Part shown: positions 57,371 to 64,000 of the stretch, in pieces
Position numbering within the stretch: the first letter of the stretch is position 1
How the letters are laid out: every line of letters begins with the position of its first letter
Origin: Lepas anatifera
Taxonomy: Eukaryota > Arthropoda > Thecostraca > Lepadidae
DNA: 64,000 bases
Direction: 5' to 3'
Assembly (NCBI GenBank): GCA_034440635.1
Contig: JAOTON010001355.1
Coordinates: 372,001-436,000 of the forward strand
The notes under the pieces: model-generated
The model's input: only the letters and a program-made list of their open reading frames with translations
Databases searched by the model: none
What the model was told of the DNA's origin: nothing
Made by a program: the position numbers and the translations under genes

Positions 57371-58317
57371 TCTTGACACCCATAAGAATCACAACCGCTG
57401 TACACCTGAGGGCAGCAGGAAGCATCTTCATGATAAAGTTCCATACTTTGAGGCAAGGCATGGAGACTGGGGCAGAGAGGGAGACTCTGGACAGAAAAAA
57501 AACATATCTGATAAAGGAGAGCTTTACTGGCAGTAATTCACTTGAAGTTCTGTATCTCTTGCATACTTTCAATATATGCGTATGTAATTTTACAGATGGA
57601 TGGAAGTGTGGTAAAGACGAAACGCTAATTTGAGCTTTGAAGTCTGAAGTTTTTGATACATAAATACAAGCTTAAACAGCCGGTAGCTCCCAGTACTTTG
57701 TCTCATTTGAGGGCAGATGGGGATCAAGGACACATTCAAGATTATGAGGCTGCTCCAGCACCCTCCACTGAATTTAATGGATGAGAGGCTACCGTAAAAC
57801 GAGGTTATTTGATATGACGGGGGTAAATTGATATGACATGTCCCTGATCCAAAAATGCTGTATTACTCACTCATAAATTGTGTTTGTGTTATAATTTTTC
57901 GCAGGATACTGTCAAAATAAACACAGCTACATGTGGCCTAAGCTTTGCGCTTGTGTTGATGCTGAGAAATTAATAAACTCAACAATACGAAATTGATAAA
58001 AACCTGATTTTTCCGTTTGTCTAAGAAATCCCCCCTCTAACTTCATAACTAGTCAAATCATGCTGATCCTTTTTTCAGATCCTCGAAGCAGCATTCCTTA
58101 AGTTTTAAAAAACTGTTGCAGTGAAATTCTATGCCCGAGTCCTGTCCATATAATCAATATAATCCATATCGACTTATAAAGTGGGGCTATTTGATACGAG
58201 TATAAAATATAGTACGGAAGTACAAATGGAAGGAAAGCCCCATAATACGTCACTTACATGTCAACACTGAACGTCTTTAGCATGCTGCAGAGGATGTGCA
58301 GTCTGGGAGGCCTTCCT
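57371..58317. other. Upstream flank of TADA1
   Basis: Probably holds 5' UTR or promoter sequence of TADA1. No TATA box or other clear promoter motif could be assigned. Confidence 0.35.
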
Positions 58318-58325
58318 ACACAGAA

Positions 58326-58653
58326 CAGGGGCGGATGCAGACCCGAGTTTTAGGGGGGCCAAACCCATGTCTGCCTCTCCTCCGGGGGGGAACGAAATTT
58401 GTTTTGCTCTACAGACCAAGTGTAAACACCTTTTTTCAGTGCTCTCGACAGACCTAGTATAAGCTACTTCTCCAAGTACATGATCGCTCTCGGAGGGGGG
58501 GTGGGAGCGAATATTTTTTGCTCCACAGACCTAGTGTAAACACCTTTTTCAAAAATTTCTCCTGTGTTTGGGGGGCTAAAAGGTATTTTGCCCCCCCCCT
58601 CCAGCGCTTTAGGGGGCCATGGCCGGAATGCCCCACCCCTGCGACCGCCAATG
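58326..58653. mobile_element. hAT-type MITE (328 bp)
   Basis: The left end CAGGGGCGGATGCAG and the complement of the right end (CATTGGCGGTCGCAG) are imperfect inverted repeats. Flanking octamers ACACAGAA and ATACAGAA match at 7 of 8 positions. Confidence 0.68.
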
Positions 58654-58718
58654 ATACAGAAGACATGTTTTCTGCATCCCACGATGTCGCCTTGTAGTGG
58701 ATATTCCTGAAATAGGTA

Positions 58719-59280
58719 TGTTGCGAACAGCGGCTGGGCCGGGCCTCTCGCCGCTGACCGGCACCGTTGGTGCTGGCCGGCCAGCTGGCGGGTGGGCCGG
58801 TGATTGGTCGGTGGCCCCGCCCCGCGGCGGTCACGTGGTTGGCGCGCGGGCGGGGTCATTTCGTTGGCTGACCGGTGGCGGCCGGGCAGTCTTGTCTGTA
58901 GACTCAGACGGAGCAGGTGGGTTTCGCGGCTGGCGCCGGTTCCCTGGCTCCGTGCAGTAATCACTGCGAGACCGTTGGCGGTTATGCGGCTGGTGCCGAT
59001 AGCAGCCACGGTCGCGCACACAATCTAATTGTCCCAGTTGTGGCTGACTGGGACGGGGGGTTGTGTGGGTTCAGACCTGTGTGTAGAAGCGAACGAGTGC
59101 TGAGTGCTGTGCTATTAGTGGTGAATGTTTCGGCGGGTCTCGTGGCTGGAGCCGGGGATACGCCGAATCACCTACCACGTGTGCGTGAGTACCGTGTTCG
59201 TGTGCCAGGACGGCTCATAATATAGCACCCCCCTTTACTGAACTCGGTGGCTTTAACCTATCCAGCGGGGCGGCGCAACA
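58719..59280 (+). repeat. 5' LTR of a Ty3/gypsy retrotransposon
   Basis: 562 bp bounded by the short inverted ends TGTTGCG and CGCAACA. GC-rich, with an inverted CCAAT motif (GATTGGTCGG), a GC box (CCCCGCCCCGC) and an E-box (CACGTG) that may form the element's promoter. The primer site follows one base after its end. The 3' LTR lies beyond the window. Confidence 0.9.
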
Positions 59281-59281
59281 T

Positions 59282-59299
59282 TGGTGTCAGAAGTGGGAT
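59282..59299 (+). other. Primer binding site, tRNA-Leu type
   Basis: TGGTGTCAGAAGTGGGAT is complementary to the 3' end of an animal tRNA-Leu including CCA. It sits directly behind the LTR, as expected for first-strand priming. Confidence 0.85.
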
Positions 59300-59355
59300 C
59301 TTTTTTGCGCTTAAATTTGTTTGCCACCATATTTTTTCCGCTCGAAAAAGGTAAA

Positions 59356-60458
59356 ATGGCTCAACAGCGCGAAAATAGGCCCTTTACGCGCAGTCTCGCT
59401 GATTTGGCCAAGCCTGAATCAGCCGAAAAGTGTGAAGAGGTTATTTTTGGGAGCCCACCCTCGCCCCTTCCCGTCGTGATGAAAGAACAGCTTGTTCAAC
59501 ATCAGGAAACTATGGACCGGCGGTTTGAGCAGCGTATGGGGGAGGTGGAGACCAAACTCGACGATTTGAGAAATTTCTATCTCGAGTTCGCCCAGACTGG
59601 GGCTCAGAAGACAGAGCTATATACCGGACCTTCCACCTCGGGGTCCTGGCAGGAACCCAATCTTGCATCAAGGTCCCTGACTTTGACGGGACGGTGGCAT
59701 GGAGGGTATACCTGGCCCAGTTTGAGCGGATCGCCGTTTTCAACGGCTGGTCACTGGGGCGTAGAGCGGCTCATCTGACGGCAGCACTGAGGGGTCCGGC
59801 ACTGGATGTGCTTAGCTGTGTGTCGGATGAGTGCTCGTTCAGCTATCAGTCCCTGGTCTCCAGCCTGGAGCAGAGGTTTGGAGACACCCACCAAGGGGAA
59901 CTGCACCGCACAGAGCTTAGAACTCGGGTGCGCCGTGCCAGGGAAACACTGCGTGAACTGGCTATGGACGTGGAACGATTAACTAATCTGGCGTACCCCA
60001 CCGGACCCGTTGACTTCCGAGCGAGGCTGGCTTGCGATTACTTCATCGATGCTCTTCACGACACGGACATGCAGATGGCTGTGCGACAGGCGAAGCCAGC
60101 TAAGCTCAGCGACGCATTAAGCGTTGCTTTAGAGTTCGAGTCCCTTAGCAAGTCCTTGAAGTCGGCTCCGCTTCGGCGCATCCAGACAAATGAGTTCTAT
60201 ACTCACCAGGCTAACGGTCCGACGACAAACTCTGAGCCGACTGTCAAGGAAACGCTGAGTACTGTTCTGTCCCGTTTGGAGGAGCTAGAGCTTAGTGTGA
60301 GGCGCATTGGCACTTCCGCGGCAGCAAAAGGTGGCAACAAGAAGCTTGACGTCGGGCCGTGCTGGAACTGCAACCAAATGGGCCATTACCGAAGGGACTG
60401 TGGTCAATCGATCAAAAAGCCCCAGCCAAAGAAATACGCAAGGCAGGGAAACGAGTAG
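59356..60458 (+). pseudogene. gag: gag of the Ty3/gypsy element, frameshifted
   Basis: Structural polyprotein of the retrotransposon particle. The N-terminal part opens at MAQQRENRPFTRSLADL and runs in one frame to about 59.67 kb. The capsid part (AWRVYLAQFERIAVFNGW onwards) continues in another frame, so a frameshift breaks the gene near 59.66-59.69 kb. The end carries one retroviral-type zinc knuckle C-x2-C-x4-H-x4-C (CWNCNQMGHYRRDC) and stops at 60458. The break suggests this copy is not autonomous, unless it is an assembly error. Confidence 0.88.
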
Positions 60459-60460
60459 GG

Positions 60461-63400
60461 GACAACAGCGAGGGACAGCAGTTGACCCACTCAGACATAG
60501 AGTCCCAACCAGTTTCACATAACCACCTCTTCGTAACGGGTAGGATCAATGGGAACTCATGTCCCATCCTCATAGACACTGGCTCTAATCGGACACTCCT
60601 GAAGAAGGATCTTCTGCCCAGCGACAGCTATCCACGCATTCCAAGTGGTTTGTGTGATGTCACTGGGAGATGCACTGGACTGAGAGGTCCAGTTGATGTA
60701 TCCCTGGAAGTGGGGGGAATGTTCTCCCGGCATGCTGTATATGTCGCTGACGAGATGGTCGAAGACTGCATCCTGGGGCTGGATTACCTTACAGAGAATG
60801 GATGTTGCTTGGACTTGCCAAACCGGCTCTTGAAGATGGGAGGGCGCAACATTCAGCTCTGGACTTCTGAATCTCCTGCAGAACAACCGAAGACCTACAG
60901 GGTCGCCGTTGCAAAGCCGGTGCGTATTCCCCCACGGTCGGAGTGCATTGTCAATTGTCACCCCAGGGGTCCGTCCGGGAGCGCTTTGGGGCTAGTCGAA
61001 ATGACGGATGGCCTGGGGGTGGGCATAATGGTTGCAAAGACCCTGGTAAACACTAAGGGACCCTCATTTCCTCTTCTGGTGGGGAATTTCTCAGACCATA
61101 CGGTTCTCCTAAAGGGGGGATCCGTTGTGGCTCGTGGTGTAGATGTCCACGATAGTGATATAGTGGGTAAGGAGACGAAGTCCACCGGTTGGGGTGGGAA
61201 AACCCTTCCAACGCATGTACAGCAGCTTTTCGATCGCAGCAATCAGGACTTAACGACAAACGAGCAAGATCATGTGAGAGACGTACTGGTGGAATATTCA
61301 GACGTTTTCTCGCGACATGATGGAGATCTAGGTGCTACTGATCTCGTCCAACACAGCATTAAGACTTCAGATACGCGCCCCATCAAGATTCCTCCACGAC
61401 GCATCCCTCTTGCCAAACGAGAAGAAGCCGACGCCCTTGTGAGGGATATGGAACAGCAAGGGATCATCGAGAAGTCTGAGAGCGCTTGGTCGTCTCCCTT
61501 GGTCCTAGTTCGAAAGAAAGACGGATCAACGCGGTGCTGCGTGGACTATCGACGCTTGAACGAGGTAACGCTGAGGGATTCATACCCTATCCCAAGGATT
61601 GATGACTCCCTTGACGCACTCTCTGGAGCAAGGTGGTTTTCGACTCTAGATCTGAAGTCAGGGTATCACCAGGTAAAGATGAGCGCCAAAGATAAGCCGA
61701 AGACAGCATTCTCTTGCGGCTCAGGGCTCTGGGAGTTCAGGGTCATGCCGTTCGGATTATGCAATGCTCCGGCGACGTTTGAGCGTCTTATGGAAGCTGT
61801 CTTGGCTGGACTTCACTGGAAGTCGCTCCTGGTATATCTGGACGATGTAATTGTCTTCGGATCCTCCTTTGCAGAGGCGCAGAGGCGACTCACCGAGGTA
61901 TTCGAGCGCTTTCGAGCGGCAGGTCTCAAGCTCAACCCAAAGAAATGCTGCCTTTTTCAAAAGAAGGTGACCTATCTTGGTCATGAAGTATCCAAGCAGG
62001 GTGTCGCCACGGACCCTGTAAAGGTTTCGGCTATAACGGAGTGGCCGAAACCGAACAACGTGAAGGACCTTCGTAGCTTTCTCGGGTTCTGCTCGTACTA
62101 CCGGAAGTATGTCAGGAGCTTCGCAACGATAGCCGCTCCACTGCATGAGTTGACGGGGAAGGGCGTTAAGTTCATTTGGTCAGCCACATGCCAGGAAGCG
62201 TTCGAGAGATTAAAACGGGCGCTGACCTCTGCTCCGGTACTAGCCTATCCCGACCCGAAATCAACGTTCATCCTTGACACGGACGCAAGTTCATGTGGCA
62301 TCGGGGCTGTGCTCTCCCAGGGGTCGCCTGGTGGAGAAAAGGCTGTTGCGTACTTTAGTAGAGCACTGACCAAGCCAGAGAAGAACTACTGCGTAACCCG
62401 TCGGGAGTTGTTGGCGATTGTCGAGTCGGTCCGGCATTTCCACCATTACGTGTACGGGGCTCACTTCATCGTGCGTAGTGACCACGCTGCACTACAGTGG
62501 TTGAGGTCGCTCAAGGAACCGGAAGGTCAATTCGCCCGCTGGCTGGCACGCCTGGGCCAGTATGACTTCAAGGTTTTGCACAGACCCGGAGAAAAGCATG
62601 GCAACGCTGATGGGCTCAGCAGACGACCCTGTCCTGATGACTGTGAGCACTGTGAAAGACTCGACAAGTCAATCGCTTCATGCCATGCTACCACATCAGG
62701 AGATGGTGGGACGAGGAGTGAAGCAAAGGAGACAGAGTCAGCACCGAAAATACAGGATGCACAGGCTCAGGACCCCGACTTGGCCCCCATCTACACACAT
62801 TTACAGAGAGGTTCAGATCGACCATCTTGGGAAGACTTGTCATCTACCAGCAGAGAGACGAAGCACTACTGGTCTCAATGGGACATGCTGCGTATGAAAG
62901 ATGGAGAGCTTCAACGCCGTTGGGAGTCGACTGATGGCCTGATCAAACATTGGCTCTCTGTAGTGCCAAAACTGCTCCGCCACGACATCCTAAAGGATTC
63001 TCACGATAACCTGATAGGAGGCCATTTTGGGACCAGAAAGACGCTGCAACGACTGAGACAGCGGTACTACTGGGTTGGGATGCGACAAGACGTGCAAGAG
63101 TGGTGTCGAACTTGTGACACATGTTGTGCGAAGAAGGGCCCCAACAGCAGAAATTCTGCACCTCTGCAGATATACTTGGTCGGCAACCCTATGGAGCGCG
63201 TGGCAGTGGACATCGTGGGTCCTCTACCTGTGACGAAGAAGGGAAATCGCTACATATGCGTGGCCATGGACTATTTCACCAAGTGGCCAGAAGCGTTCGC
63301 CATTCCAAATCAGGAAGCAGTAACTGTGGCTGGGGCTCTGGTTGACAACTTCTTTTCCCGGTTTGGAGTTCCCAATGAGCTTCATTCAGACCAGGGCCGG

Positions 63401-64000
63401 AACTTTGAAAGCGAGGTTTTCAAGGACACTTGCCGCATTCTTGAAATACGGAAGACAAGGACTACGCCGCTCCACCCCGAGTCAGATGGCATGGTGGAGC
63501 GGTTTAACGGTACCCTTGGTCAGGAACTCGCCAAGTTCTGCAAGCAAAGCCAGGATGAATGGGACGTCCATCTGCCTGCACTGTTGATGGCTTACAGAAC
63601 CGCAGAACACGAGGTCACGACCTACACACCGGCACGCCTCATGATGGGGCGTGAAATCCGTCTTCCTATGGACTTGCTGACGGAAGAGCCCCCGGCAGGA
63701 CGGGAAGACGCTAGAAGTTACCAGGGATTCGTGGCAAACTTGAAACGTCGCCTGGAGGATGTTCACCACCAGGTCAGGGGCCGTCTGAACATACGAGCCA
63801 AGGTCATGAAGAATCGTCATGACGCCAAAGCGACCCGAACCGTCCTCCAACCGGGAGACAAGGTGTGGCTGTACAACCCCAGGAGACAAAAGGGAAAGAG
63901 CCCCAAGCTCAGTTCAGACTGGGAGGGTTTGTACGTCATTGTGGATTGCCTCTCTGATGTGACGTATCGCATCAGGTTCGATGGCAACATGTCAACTCGT
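60461..64000 (+). CDS. pol: pol of the Ty3/gypsy element (open, runs off the window)
   Basis: Continuous frame in the -1 phase relative to the gag end, suggesting expression by -1 frameshifting; the exact junction was not located. Order of domains: aspartic protease with DTGS (60575-60586); reverse transcriptase with YLDD (61833-61844) and DYRRLNEVT; RNase H with LDTDASSCGIG (about 62.27 kb); integrase with an H-x-H...C-x2-C zinc motif (63.0-63.12 kb) and the D, D, E catalytic residues near 63210, 63388 and 63497; then a GPY/F-like module near the window end. This order (PR-RT-RH-IN) defines Ty3/gypsy (Metaviridae) elements. No stop codons were met, so pol is younger-looking than gag. Clade not assigned; no env is visible within the window. 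Confidence 0.94.

Noticed and set aside
56983..57633. 216-codon plus-strand frame, the longest non-repeat frame in the middle of the window
   Set aside because: No motif, and it overlaps TADA1 exon 1 on the opposite strand, where splice signals and family similarity are strong. It remains slightly long for chance.
58454..59225. Frames of 87-185 codons on both strands in the GC-rich region
   Set aside because: They lie in the hAT MITE and the gypsy LTR, and are explained by low stop density in GC-rich sequence.

Overview
The window looks like animal, and specifically arthropod, genomic DNA. It has a cuticle gene of resilin type with a chitin-binding R&R domain, introns with GT-AG borders, a metazoan SAGA-complex gene (TADA1), and many nested transposons. 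A crustacean such as a barnacle is my best guess, but that is inference. There are no bacterial features and no CRISPR array.

Only two host genes can be read in full, both on the minus strand. At 1.1-3.8 kb lies a resilin-like cuticle protein: a tiny first coding exon (Met-Lys), an intron, then one long exon carrying about thirty Tyr-Gly-Ala-Pro-Gln-Asn-Gly repeats, an R&R domain and a C-terminal repeat block. From 57.4 kb down to 35.4 kb lies TADA1, the histone-fold adaptor subunit of the SAGA coactivator. I assembled it from eight coding exons (325 residues) by reading splice sites. Its last intron is about 13.6 kb. Two of its introns end, at the 3' splice site, in minisatellites built on 21-bp units that stay open in frame with the next exon. 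Weaker gene candidates are a two-exon 3' end at 16.3-16.7 kb, a signal-peptide-like first exon at 26.6 kb, and a 79-codon frame at 31.1 kb.

Most of the rest is mobile DNA, often with exact target duplications. A 7.1-kb hAT-type element (4158-11302) has 8-bp duplications and is filled by a 375-bp satellite with an alternating 750-bp higher-order pattern. A smaller hAT element with related ends is nested in it. Three families of TTAA-flanked inverted-repeat elements occur repeatedly: about 450 bp (eight copies), about 1.03 kb (two copies) and about 850 bp (three copies). At 44.9-47.2 kb they are nested three deep with a TA-flanked element. A 1.2-kb inverted repeat (27.7-32.8 kb) has its left arm split by a 5'-truncated LINE with a 16-bp target duplication. 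Several families carry dense AGGTCA/TGACCT hexamers.

The right end (58.7-64.0 kb) is the 5' LTR, primer binding site, frameshifted gag and open pol of a Ty3/gypsy retrotransposon that runs off the window. Stretches not listed as genes or elements are AT-rich intergenic or intronic DNA in which I could not recognise anything.
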